From the NCBI RefSeq assembly GCF_900105455.1, contig NZ_FNSF01000007.1:248001-312000 (forward strand): DNA of 64,000 nucleotides, read 5' to 3'. Positions 17,735-26,191 of this stretch are shown piece by piece (position 1 is the stretch's first letter; each line of letters starts with the position of its first letter). The notes under the pieces are model-generated. The model worked only from the letters and a program-made list of their open reading frames with translations, was not told the origin of the DNA and ran no database searches. The DNA comes from Tenacibaculum sp. MAR_2009_124 (GTDB lineage Bacteria > Bacteroidota > Bacteroidia > Flavobacteriales > Flavobacteriaceae). Position numbers and translations under genes: made by a program.

Positions 17735-18661
17735 TTAGAAAGTTAAAGCTTCATTATTTTTCTTTACAGCAGCAGCTGAGTCAGCTAGGTGTTGTTTTTC
17801 GGCATCACTTAGGTTGATCTCTACAACTTTTTCGATACCGTTTTTACCTAATACTACAGGTACACCAATACATAAACCAGATAAACCGTATTCTCCTTCT
17901 AATAAAGTAGAACAAGGGAAGATTTTCTTTTGGTCACAAGCAATTGCCTGAACTAATCCAGAAACAGCGGCTCCTGGAGCATACCATGCAGAAGTACCTA
18001 ATAATTTAGTTAAAGTAGCTCCTCCAACTTTCGTATCTTCTTTTACTTGATTTAATCTCTCTTCTGATAAGAATTCTGTAACAGGAACAGAATTTCTTGT
18101 CGCTAAACGAGTTAAAGGAACCATTCCTTTATCTGAGTGCCCACCGATAACCATTCCATCAACATCAGAAATAGGAGCTTCCAAAGCTTCTGCTAATCTA
18201 TACTTGAAACGAGCAGAATCTAAAGCACCACCCATACCGATAATTCTATTTTTAGGTAATCCAGTAGTTTTATGAACCAAATAAGTCATTGTATCCATTG
18301 GATTTGATACTACAATAATAATTGTATTTGGAGAGTGTTCTATTAAACTTGCAGAAACAGATTTTACGATACCAGCATTAATACCTAATAACTCATCACG
18401 AGACATTCCTGGTTTACGAGCGATACCAGAGGTAATTACACAAATATCAGAATCAGCAGTTTTGCTATAATCTCCAGTGGTTCCAGTAATTTTAGTGTCA
18501 AATCCGTTTAACGAAGCAGTTTGCATTAAATCCATTGCTTTACCTTCAGCAAAACCTTCTTTGATGTCTACTAAAACAACTTCTGAAGCAAAATCTTTAA
18601 TAGCAATGTACTCAGCACAACTCGCACCTACAGCACCTGCTCCTACAACTGTTACTTTCAT
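17735..18661 (-). CDS. mdh: Malate dehydrogenase
   Basis: A 308-residue NAD-dependent malate dehydrogenase of the lactate-dehydrogenase-like type, which interconverts malate and oxaloacetate in the TCA cycle. The Rossmann motif is VVGAGAVGASCAE; the substrate-binding Arg residues are in ARKPGMSRDELL; VSNPMD, a conserved Arg in DSARFKYR and the catalytic His in IGGHSDKGMVPL are all present. Length is normal. A TATTTTTG box upstream (18704-18711, minus) is a good promoter candidate, and a perfect terminator follows. Confidence 0.97.
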   Translation of the reverse strand: MKVTVVGAGAVGASCAEYIAIKDFASEVVLVDIKEGFAEGKAMDLMQTASLNGFDTKITGTTGDYSKTADSDICVITSGIARKPGMSRDELLGINAGIVKSVSASLIEHSPNTIIIVVSNPMDTMTYLVHKTTGLPKNRIIGMGGALDSARFKYRLAEALEAPISDVDGMVIGGHSDKGMVPLTRLATRNSVPVTEFLSEERLNQVKEDTKVGGATLTKLLGTSAWYAPGAAVSGLVQAIACDQKKIFPCSTLLEGEYGLSGLCIGVPVVLGKNGIEKVVEINLSDAEKQHLADSAAAVKKNNEALTF

Positions 18662-18703
18662 TTTTTATATTATTTAGTTAAGATAATTTATTAATAAGAT
18701 GCA

Positions 18704-18711
18704 CAAAAATA
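18704..18711 (-). promoter_or_regulatory. Candidate -7 box of mdh
   Basis: On the minus strand these bases read TATTTTTG, a perfect TAnnTTTG match, about 43 nt before the mdh start codon. Confidence 0.5.
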
Positions 18712-18736
18712 GCGATTTGCCTATGGATAAAAAAGT

Positions 18737-18767
18737 AAAAGCTTCCTGAAAATTTCAGAAAGCTTTT
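18737..18767 (-). terminator. Terminator of the PQQ-like propeller gene
   Basis: AAAAGCTT (18737-18744) pairs with AAGCTTTT (18760-18767), with an inner stem CTGAAA/TTTCAG. On the minus strand it is followed by a T-rich run. It lies after the gene ending at 18804. Confidence 0.85.
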
Positions 18768-18803
18768 AATTAACATTTTTATAGAATATTGTTTAAATAA
18801 ACC

Positions 18804-20645
18804 TTAAAATTTATGTGCCGAGATTAGGCGATTTTTCTCATTTACAAAAACGAGGTTATCTACTTTGTCAATTACATAATTTGGAGTTTTATCTAATAAC
18901 TCTATCTCTTTATCAATAGAACCAGTTTTCTTATTAATCATTATTATTTTATGAGTTGAAGGTTGACCTTCTCTCTTTATTTTTGTAACAATGAATTGAT
19001 TTCCTTTACTACGTTTTGAGTTGTAAAATCTCTTTGTAGAAATATTAATGATCTCAGTATTATTTACAGAGGCACTAAATATGTTTGACGAAGTTACAGT
19101 GGCGTCAGTTTGATCGACAGAAGTTCGATATGCTCCGTTGGATAAACTAGAAAGCATTTCAATATTATCAAGTGACCCCTGAATGTCTAAATCGACACCA
19201 GCTACATTTAAACCTAATTGAGCTAGTTTTTTTAACCCTTCAGTAGTTGAAGGAGGTTTATAGTAACTACTATATTTTATAGTTCCATCAGAATTTAATA
19301 CAGACATATGTTGATCGGTATATAGTAAATATCCAATTCCTTCTAAATATTCAGCAAGTAAAGGTGTTTTTCTTTTAACTTGTTCAAGTTTTATGTCTTC
19401 GGCGAACATGTCGATTTCTCCTGAATTCAAATCAAACTTGTAGCCTTTTTTATTTTCAAATAGAATAACCTTGTTAAGCTCTTTGTCGAAAGTTACAGCA
19501 GGTATAGATTTAAATTTAACATCTCTTTTCCAAACATCTTTTCCTTTATTGTAGTCCAAAATGTTAGATCTTTCAGTAGATATATATAGAATACCGTTGT
19601 CCGTAGGAGTTGCATAATAAGCATAACCGTCAATATTGGTATCCCAGATTTTCTTTCCTTCGTTTGAAACTAAAGCAATAGATCCGTCTTTTTCGTCTTT
19701 TCCAATAGCTATAAACCCTTTTTCTTGTGGAATAACTTCATTCAGGTGATCTATTTTAAAACTTTTTTTCCATTTAAATAGGTTCGTTTTTGGATCAATA
19801 ATATTGAATCCTTCCGTTTCAACCAATATTAGGTCTCCATTAGTTGTGGATGTTACGTCAATTAATTCCCCTCTAAGTTTTAATTTCCCAGGAGTGATAT
19901 CATCACCATTATCAGGATTAAGTACTAAAAGTTTGCTTGATTTTTTAATACCAACATAAAGATTGTTGTTTTTCTCAGAGTACACTAGAGCATTAACTTT
20001 TTTCTTAGTTTTATGTTTCCAGTTTATGTTCCCGTCAGCAAAGTTTATTGAGAATATTTGATCTTTAATGGCAACAACCAAATTATTTTCAGAAGGGAAA
20101 TATGGACCGTGGTTTATAAATGAATTACCAAGTAGTTTACTAAATAGACCTCCAACTTCTCCAAGGTCTGCAATCCAGTTTACTTGACTGTTTCCAAGGC
20201 CGAAGCTCATTAATTTTCTTTTTTTATCTTCCAATAATTCAAACAGAATAATTCCTTTATCTTTAAGTAGTGTGTAGTTTTTAATTCGATATCCTTTATC
20301 TTTTGTATCGAAAACTATATCTCCATTACTAGAATTAAGAATAATACCTCTTGTTTTTCCAACAACTGGAGAATATTCTATATAGAAAAAAGGAAGACCG
20401 TCAATGTTAAGAAATGTGTTCTTGTCAATGGCTTTTAATTCTTTGTTTTTCCATAAAACATCACCTGTAGTATGGTTCATAGCAATTAAACCTTTTGCTC
20501 CTGATGCAATAATGTTTCCTTCACTAGATTGCTTAATCCAGCCTACTTGATATAAATCTTCTTTTAAGTCTTTTGTCCAGACTTTATCTTGAGCATTTAC
20601 CATAAAACTGGTTAAAAAAAAGGCGAGTAAAACTCTTGTTTTCAT
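18804..20645 (-). CDS. Secreted PQQ-like beta-propeller protein
   Basis: A 613-residue protein with a cleavable signal peptide (MKTRVLLAFFLTSFMVNAQ). The body has repeated four-strand blades with Trp at the blade ends (GDVLWKNKELK, SQVNWIADLG, GNINWKHKTK, NLFKWKKSFK, GKKIWDTNIDG, GKDVWKRDVKF), as in PQQ-type propellers (BamB-like). Such folds bind partners and need not use PQQ; no dehydrogenase active site is seen. It has its own terminator. The role is unknown. Confidence 0.82.
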   Translation of the reverse strand: MKTRVLLAFFLTSFMVNAQDKVWTKDLKEDLYQVGWIKQSSEGNIIASGAKGLIAMNHTTGDVLWKNKELKAIDKNTFLNIDGLPFFYIEYSPVVGKTRGIILNSSNGDIVFDTKDKGYRIKNYTLLKDKGIILFELLEDKKRKLMSFGLGNSQVNWIADLGEVGGLFSKLLGNSFINHGPYFPSENNLVVAIKDQIFSINFADGNINWKHKTKKKVNALVYSEKNNNLYVGIKKSSKLLVLNPDNGDDITPGKLKLRGELIDVTSTTNGDLILVETEGFNIIDPKTNLFKWKKSFKIDHLNEVIPQEKGFIAIGKDEKDGSIALVSNEGKKIWDTNIDGYAYYATPTDNGILYISTERSNILDYNKGKDVWKRDVKFKSIPAVTFDKELNKVILFENKKGYKFDLNSGEIDMFAEDIKLEQVKRKTPLLAEYLEGIGYLLYTDQHMSVLNSDGTIKYSSYYKPPSTTEGLKKLAQLGLNVAGVDLDIQGSLDNIEMLSSLSNGAYRTSVDQTDATVTSSNIFSASVNNTEIINISTKRFYNSKRSKGNQFIVTKIKREGQPSTHKIIMINKKTGSIDKEIELLDKTPNYVIDKVDNLVFVNEKNRLISAHKF

Positions 20646-20684
20646 AATCTTTGATTTTTGTTAATGGGTAAAAATAGTCAAAAT

Positions 20685-20714
20685 AAAACCTCACCGAATT
20701 TTCAACGAGGTTTT
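20685..20714 (-). terminator. Terminator of the DUF6588-like gene
   Basis: AAAACCTC (20685-20692) pairs with GAGGTTTT (20707-20714). Read on the minus strand, the stem is followed by ATTTTGAC, so it ends transcription of the gene finishing at 20743. Confidence 0.75.
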
Positions 20715-20742
20715 TAGTTTTTGCATTAAATGAAAATAGAGA

Positions 20743-21780
20743 TTATCTAAAGCTGAAGGCGATCCCTGCATTTAAGGTGTTGTATTCTTGTAATGTATAA
20801 CTTCCATATAATTTAAAGAAGCCAAGACTCAATCTAGCTCCAATGGTAGCATTCATACTTCCTGAATTTGTTTTTAACGAGATAGGGTCGGTAATTGATT
20901 CTTCAACATTTGGAGCGCCATTAATAGCAGGATCGTAGCTTAGAGTGTAAGTGCCTAACATATTAAGTTTAACATTACCCGCATTATATCCGACACCTCC
21001 ATAAACATTAATTATAGGGAAATTTAAAGAAGCAATTGCCTGAACGGTATAGGTGTTCAAATCAAACTCAGTTGAAGCATTTTGAGTAGAAACATCGCCA
21101 CTTACATTTCCAATTTCATAGTCAACACTCATATTTGAGTATGCAGCCAATAAAGATATATGAAGAGGTAATTTGTCTAACGGACCAAACCATTCCGTAA
21201 TTTCTTTTTTAATTCCTAAACCAAAAAGACCAACTTTTACATTATCTACTCCAATTTTTGGAACATAACGAACGATAGCGTCTAATTTATAGGGAAGCCC
21301 AACACCTACTTGAATTGCTGGAGCGGGAATGGCACTTGTAGGAAGATCTTCCTTGATCCCCTTAGGCATTGTAAAATTGGCAGTTACATTTTGACCTTCT
21401 ATTTGAGTAGAATATTGAAATTGAGCTGGAGTAGTTGATTCACCTCCAGCAACAGTTGGTGAGGTAGAAACACCATTAGTAACGGTTGTATTATTAGATA
21501 AACCTAGTTCAGCTATAGAAAATATCTCATCTTGAGATGGAACAGCTGCTGCATTTGCCCCAATTGAAATGTCAAAGCCAAATTTTTTATGAACTTTGGC
21601 GGTATGATACCAACCGTTGTTCATAGCGAACATTAGTCCTTTAAATGAAGGAGCGAGGTATGCTTTTGTTAATTTTGTTGCATCATCTTTGGCTAAGAGG
21701 ATGGTTTCTAATTCTTGAGATTGCAATTTTGAAAAACAAAATATTGCAGTGAAAATGCTAATTGCTTTTAATACTTTCAT
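20743..21780 (-). CDS. Outer membrane beta-barrel protein, DUF6588-like
   Basis: A 345-residue exported protein; the signal is MKVLKAISIFTAIFCFSKLQSQ. It contains AYLAPSFKGLMFAMNNGWYHTAKVH near the N-terminus, typical of the family now called DUF6588, then repeated amphipathic strands (LDAIVRYVPKIG, SLNFPIINVYGGVGYNAGNV) and ends GIAFSFR, with the Phe-x-aromatic end of outer-membrane barrels. Assignment to DUF6588 is from memory of the motif. The cargo is unknown. The gene is monocistronic. Confidence 0.7.
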   Translation of the reverse strand: MKVLKAISIFTAIFCFSKLQSQELETILLAKDDATKLTKAYLAPSFKGLMFAMNNGWYHTAKVHKKFGFDISIGANAAAVPSQDEIFSIAELGLSNNTTVTNGVSTSPTVAGGESTTPAQFQYSTQIEGQNVTANFTMPKGIKEDLPTSAIPAPAIQVGVGLPYKLDAIVRYVPKIGVDNVKVGLFGLGIKKEITEWFGPLDKLPLHISLLAAYSNMSVDYEIGNVSGDVSTQNASTEFDLNTYTVQAIASLNFPIINVYGGVGYNAGNVKLNMLGTYTLSYDPAINGAPNVEESITDPISLKTNSGSMNATIGARLSLGFFKLYGSYTLQEYNTLNAGIAFSFR

Positions 21781-21888
21781 TTTTGTTAGATTAAAAAGTA
21801 TACATCTATAATAGATAGATGTTTCTTATATTAATCAAAATTATAAAAAATATTGATTAAACAAATAGGGTAATTCCCTAAATAAAAA

Positions 21889-21910
21889 AACCTCAACAAT
21901 TGTTGAGGTT
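21889..21910 (-). terminator. Terminator of gyrB
   Basis: AACCTCAAC (21889-21897) pairs with GTTGAGGTT (21902-21910). On the minus strand a run of seven T follows. It lies 21 nt after the gyrB stop codon at 21931. Confidence 0.9.
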
Positions 21911-21930
21911 CTATTTCGAAAAAATACTGA

Positions 21931-23868
21931 TTAGGCATCAATATTAGCATATTTTGCATTTCTTTCAATGAAATCCCTCCTTGGAGGAACGTCGTCTCCC
22001 ATTAACATTGAGAAAACTCTATCAGCTTCAGTGAGGCTATCAATAGTAACTTGTCGAAGCGTTCTAAATTCAGGGTTCATTGTTGTGTCCCATAATTGTT
22101 CTGCATTCATCTCTCCAAGACCTTTATAACGTTGTATACTTGCAGCACCACCCATTTTTTGAACAATTAAGTCACGTTGATTGTCATCCCAAGCATACTC
22201 TTTTTTCTGTCCTTTTTTTACAAGGTATAATGGAGGAGTGGCGATATAAATATATCCTTGTTCAACCATTTCTCTCATATAACGGAAAAAGAATGTTAAA
22301 ATTAAGGTAGCAATATGCGAACCATCTACATCGGCATCACACATAATCACTACTTTATGGTAACGAAGCTTTGATAAATTCAAGGCTCTTGGGTCTTCTT
22401 CGGTACCTATACTAATTCCTAATGCGGTAAACATGTTTTTGATTTCTTCATTTTCAAAAACCTTATGCTGCATTGCTTTTTCTACGTTTAAAATTTTACC
22501 ACGTAAAGGTAATATAGCTTGGAAGTTTCTATCACGTCCTTGTTTTGCAGTTCCACCTGCTGAATCTCCCTCAACTAGGAATATTTCGCAAACGGCAGGA
22601 TCAGTTTCAGAACAGTCAGAAAGTTTACCAGGAAGCCCTCCGATACTCATAACAGTTTTACGCTGAACCATTTCACGAGCTTTTTTAGCTGCATGCCTTG
22701 CTTGTGCCGCTAAAATTACTTTTTGAACAATAGTTTTAGCATCATTTGGGTTTTCTTCCAAGAAATCATTAAGCATCTCAGCTACCGCTTGTGAAACTGC
22801 CGATGTAACATCTCTGTTTCCTAACTTAGTTTTTGTTTGACCTTCAAATTGAGGTTCCGCCACTTTTACAGAAACAATAGCGGTTAAACCTTCACGAAAA
22901 TCATCTCCTGAAATTTCAAACTTAACATTTTTTAATAAACCTGACTCATCAGCATATTTTTTTAATGTATGTGTTAACCCACGACGGAATCCAGATAAGT
23001 GCGTACCTCCTTCATGAGTGTTAATATTATTCACATACGAATGTAAGTTTTCAGAATAAGAGGTGTTATATACCATAGCGACTTCAACAGGAATCCCGTT
23101 TTTCTCACCCTCCATTGAAATAACATCAGAAGTTAATTGCTCACGAGTACCATCTAAATATTTAATAAATTCAGGAAGTCCTTCAGTAGAGTAAAATGTT
23201 TCATTAATAAAATTACCTTCATCATCTGTATTACGTTTATCAGTTAAAGTGATAGTAATACCTTTGTTTAGGTAAGCTAGTTCACGTAAACGAGCAGATA
23301 AAGTATCATAATTATATTCTGTAGTTTGTGCAAATATTGATTTGTCTGGTAAAAACGTAACGATGGTTCCAGTAAAGTCAGTTTCTCCAATTGTTTTAAC
23401 AGGGTATAGTGTTTTACCTTTAGCGTACTCTTGTTGCCAAATTTTACCTTCCTTATGTACCGTTGCAGTTAAGTGATCGGATAAAGCGTTAACACAACTT
23501 ACACCAACACCGTGTAAACCACCAGAAACCTTATAAGAATCTTTGTCAAATTTTCCTCCAGCTCCAATTTTAGTCATTACAACTTGTAATGCAGAAACAC
23601 CTTCTTTTTTATGAATCCCAACAGGAATTCCACGACCATTATCTTTGGTTGTTATTGAATTATCTTCATTAATAGTAACTTCAATAGAATCACAATGTCC
23701 TCCCATTGCTTCATCAATAGAGTTATCTACTACTTCATATACTAAATGGTGTAAACCACGAACTCCGACATCACCAATATACATGGATGGACGCATACGA
23801 ACATGCTCCATTCCTTCAAGTGCCTGAATACTGTCGGCGGAATAATTGTGCTTTTTTTCTTCGCTCAT
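21931..23868 (-). CDS. gyrB: DNA gyrase subunit B
   Basis: A 645-residue type II topoisomerase B subunit, which with GyrA introduces negative supercoils using ATP. The GHKL ATPase motifs (EVVDNSIDEAM, DNGRGIPVG, GGLHGVGVSCVNALS) are followed by the transducer domain, then TOPRIM (LVEGDSAGG, CDADVDGSHIATL) and the C-terminal QRYKGLGEMNAEQLW segment that contacts GyrA. Length is usual for Bacteroidota GyrB; the long proteobacterial insert is absent. It is transcribed alone from the TAAATTTG box at 24015-24022 (minus), and its leader holds a perfect hairpin (23986-24001). Confidence 0.98.
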   Translation of the reverse strand: MSEEKKHNYSADSIQALEGMEHVRMRPSMYIGDVGVRGLHHLVYEVVDNSIDEAMGGHCDSIEVTINEDNSITTKDNGRGIPVGIHKKEGVSALQVVMTKIGAGGKFDKDSYKVSGGLHGVGVSCVNALSDHLTATVHKEGKIWQQEYAKGKTLYPVKTIGETDFTGTIVTFLPDKSIFAQTTEYNYDTLSARLRELAYLNKGITITLTDKRNTDDEGNFINETFYSTEGLPEFIKYLDGTREQLTSDVISMEGEKNGIPVEVAMVYNTSYSENLHSYVNNINTHEGGTHLSGFRRGLTHTLKKYADESGLLKNVKFEISGDDFREGLTAIVSVKVAEPQFEGQTKTKLGNRDVTSAVSQAVAEMLNDFLEENPNDAKTIVQKVILAAQARHAAKKAREMVQRKTVMSIGGLPGKLSDCSETDPAVCEIFLVEGDSAGGTAKQGRDRNFQAILPLRGKILNVEKAMQHKVFENEEIKNMFTALGISIGTEEDPRALNLSKLRYHKVVIMCDADVDGSHIATLILTFFFRYMREMVEQGYIYIATPPLYLVKKGQKKEYAWDDNQRDLIVQKMGGAASIQRYKGLGEMNAEQLWDTTMNPEFRTLRQVTIDSLTEADRVFSMLMGDDVPPRRDFIERNAKYANIDA

Positions 23869-23985
23869 ACTATTGAGTTTTGTTTGTGTTCTTTACGTTA
23901 TGTTTTTAGGATATTAATCAACAGAAAATAAGTTAAGTTATTTTCTAATAGAATGTTAAAAGATTAGTGATCCCCCAAAAAAATA

Positions 23986-24001
23986 ATCGCACGTGTGCGA
24001 T
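23986..24001 (-). promoter_or_regulatory. Perfect hairpin with T-run in the gyrB leader
   Basis: The 16 bases are a perfect inverted repeat, ATCGCAC and GTGCGAT around a 2-nt centre. On the minus strand it is followed by ATTATTTTTTT, so it looks like an intrinsic terminator or a transcriptional attenuator between the gyrB promoter and its start codon. It may instead be an operator. Confidence 0.5.
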
Positions 24002-24014
24002 CATTCTTACTATA

Positions 24015-24022
24015 CAAATTTA
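24015..24022 (-). promoter_or_regulatory. Candidate -7 box of gyrB
   Basis: On the minus strand these bases read TAAATTTG, a perfect TAnnTTTG element. A TTTA lies 19 nt further upstream at the -33 position. The predicted start point is about 140 nt from the gyrB ATG. Confidence 0.6.
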
Positions 24023-24450
24023 CGTTTTTTTAACCTTAAAATAAAGTTTTTAAGAGGTTTTGTTAATAAAAAATGAAAAAAACTACATATTTGTAAAAGT
24101 GCCTTAAATTGCTTAAAAAGACTTAAAACGATGGTTTTTGTGTTTTTGTTATAGCTTTCTCCTTGTCAAATTTAAACAACGCCTTAAAATCGATTATTTA
24201 AAAGGAGTTTTGAGTGATACAAGGTTTAAATAAAAGAGAAGTTAGCAAAAAAACATTGTGCTGTAATTTTTAAGAATAGATAATCTCAGTGAGAGCCCAT
24301 AATACATGATTTGTGGACGTTTTTATGTGGGTTTATTCATTATTTAACTATTTTTATTAGTTTAATTTATAAAATTAACATTTATTATTGTTTTTGTTGA
24401 GGTTTTAATATATTGCTGCTAAAATTTTATTAACCTAAATATTTATAACA

Positions 24451-25617
24451 ATGAAAACCTTTCAATTTTTGTATAGAAGCCTTTTGGTTTCTCTGTTAAT
24501 TATTAGTTGTACAGATTCAGCTGAATTATTACAACAAGAAGAACTATTAAATACTACAGATGTAAATAAAAAAGAAATAGCACTAGAGTTCATTGATTTA
24601 ATGAAAAACAAGAAATTTAAAAAAAGAACATTAGAGTTGTTAAAGAATGAAAAGGTTGGTGTTTTACTATCAGAAATTCTGAATAAAAATTCTTCCCATA
24701 TCAATGATCAAAGCGCATTCATAAAACTATCCAAAAAATCAGCAGAATTAGAAAGAAAGGCCATTTCTGAAGAGGCACCAGAAAAAATTGAAATTTTAGA
24801 AATATGGTTGCATAATCCAAAAGGAGATACTGATTTTTCAAACTTGTTGTTTTCCTTTGCACCCAAAGGAAATGAAAAGGATTGGGGTTCTGTTATTGCT
24901 TACGATATGGATAAGAACACAATTGTATTGGATGCAAAAACAAGTCCAAATCGACCCATAATTGTTATAGAAGAAAATGGAATAGAAGCATTAAAAAAAG
25001 AAGTGGACCAGATGAATAGACTTCTAAGAAATAGTGGTTTACAGAAATCAAGTTTTGATCCGAAAAAAGCTGATGAAAACATAAGAGCTAGTCAAACAGG
25101 GGGATTAGAAACAACTAAACTTGATAAAATTAGATTGAATCATGATGAAGAATCTTGGATTTTGGGAGCCGCGGAAGTCTATGCAATTACATCAGGAATA
25201 AGAAGTGAAGATAACAGCCCAGAGATTAAAGTTATTACAATGGAATATCTTGATCATGAAGGAACTGATTATTATCCAAATCAAATTTTACTTTTTTGGG
25301 ATGATTATCAGTATCAAGCTGCAAATATTCAATTTTTTGAAAAAGATGATAGTGGAAATTATAAAGAATTAACGCAAACAATTATAAACGGTGTATTTCA
25401 AATTTTAGGAACTGTTGCGACTCAACCATGGGTTAATGTTTTAGGGCAAGTTGCAGGAGCTATACTTGAAGCTATGCCAGAGGAATGGTTTAGAAATGAT
25501 GATGATTATGTCGATTCATTATATACAATAGAAAAGAATAAATCGTATACAAATTATTTTGGTGCTAGAGGAAATGCGAAAGTAAATTTATCTCCTTTTT
25601 ATGTAGCTCCAAACTAA
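24451..25617 (+). CDS. Lipoprotein of unknown function (DUF3103-like)
   Basis: A 388-residue lipoprotein; the signal is LYRSLLVSLLIISC. The first third is helical and charged, with KKEIALEFIDLMKNKKFKKR. The second half resembles DUF3103 in order and wording of motifs (SWILGAAEVYAITSGI, TMEYLDHEGTDYYPNQIL, YQYQAANIQFFEKD), but I give this from memory and cannot confirm it. No catalytic motif is seen. It precedes the two astacin genes, is transcribed in the same direction, and has its own terminator at 25645-25680. Confidence 0.65.
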   Translation: MKTFQFLYRSLLVSLLIISCTDSAELLQQEELLNTTDVNKKEIALEFIDLMKNKKFKKRTLELLKNEKVGVLLSEILNKNSSHINDQSAFIKLSKKSAELERKAISEEAPEKIEILEIWLHNPKGDTDFSNLLFSFAPKGNEKDWGSVIAYDMDKNTIVLDAKTSPNRPIIVIEENGIEALKKEVDQMNRLLRNSGLQKSSFDPKKADENIRASQTGGLETTKLDKIRLNHDEESWILGAAEVYAITSGIRSEDNSPEIKVITMEYLDHEGTDYYPNQILLFWDDYQYQAANIQFFEKDDSGNYKELTQTIINGVFQILGTVATQPWVNVLGQVAGAILEAMPEEWFRNDDDYVDSLYTIEKNKSYTNYFGARGNAKVNLSPFYVAPN

Positions 25618-25644
25618 TTATAATAAGCAGATCAATCAAAGGAT

Positions 25645-25680
25645 AAAAAATCTTAGAAGAATTTTCTTGTAAGATTTTTT
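25645..25680 (+). terminator. Terminator of the DUF3103-like lipoprotein gene
   Basis: AAAAAATCTTA (25645-25655) pairs perfectly with TAAGATTTTTT (25670-25680). The 14 nt between them can pair again as AAGAA/TTCTT. A T-run ends the stem. Confidence 0.9.
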
Positions 25681-26117
25681 CATGTAATTACTGTTTTAGA
25701 TACTACAAAACTGCTTGGTTTTATTTGTAATATTTAATTATTTAATAGAAGATATTTCTTTTTTCTGTTTCTATACGTAGTTACTTTTGCTTCAAGAATT
25801 ATTAAAAATAATGATTCCGAAAACTTCGGTTTCGACGGTTATATAATCATCTATTCTCATTGTATTAGATGTGATATTAAAGAGATTAATAAGATCTTGT
25901 TTAAACGAAAAAAGAAAGGGATGCTCATGAGTTTTGTGTAGCTTATAAAGCATGACCCTTTTACCTAAAACTTTTCGGGAAGTAGTTTCAATAAATTTTT
26001 AAGAATTATTTATTACAAAAAGTCAATAAAGATCTAAATGACTTTTTTCAACTTAATTTAGTGTTAACCCCAAACCAATTTAATCTTTGCGTGTTTTCTC
26101 TTTAAGAGAATACTAAT

Positions 26118-26164
26118 ACTATATTCAATTAGAATTTCAGACTTTAATACTAATGTTTTAACCA
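26118..26164 (+). promoter_or_regulatory. Leader motifs shared with the second astacin gene
   Basis: ACTATATTCAATT (26118-26130) and GTTTTAACCA (26155-26164) recur before the second astacin gene at 28181-28193 and 28246-28255. They precede a nearly identical AATTTAAA-ATTATGAAAT start region in both. Confidence 0.4.
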
Positions 26165-26191
26165 TAAAAATTAATATTAAAATTTAAAATT

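Larger units (their letters stand above)
23869..24450. other. Divergent intergenic region of gyrB and a lipoprotein gene
   Basis: A 582-bp gap. It holds the gyrB promoter and leader hairpin (described separately). Towards the plus-strand gene I see only AT-rich DNA with several CTTAAA repeats (24106-24190) and no convincing promoter, ORF or RNA gene. Confidence 0.4.
25618..26191. other. Intergenic region before the first astacin gene
   Basis: A 574-bp gap with no ORF. It contains the lipoprotein terminator, a hairpin CCGAA-aac-TTCGG near 25817, and a bulged stem (AAAGGG 25915-25920 with CCCTTT 25956-25961, and TCATG 25925-25929 with CATGA 25951-25955). A TTAATCTTTGCG sequence near 26088 is a weak promoter candidate. 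The last 80 bp match the leader of the second astacin gene. Confidence 0.4.

Noticed and set aside
24100..24200. CTTAAA repeats as a CRISPR-like array
   Set aside because: The units are short, irregular and without spacers of constant length; no cas genes are present.
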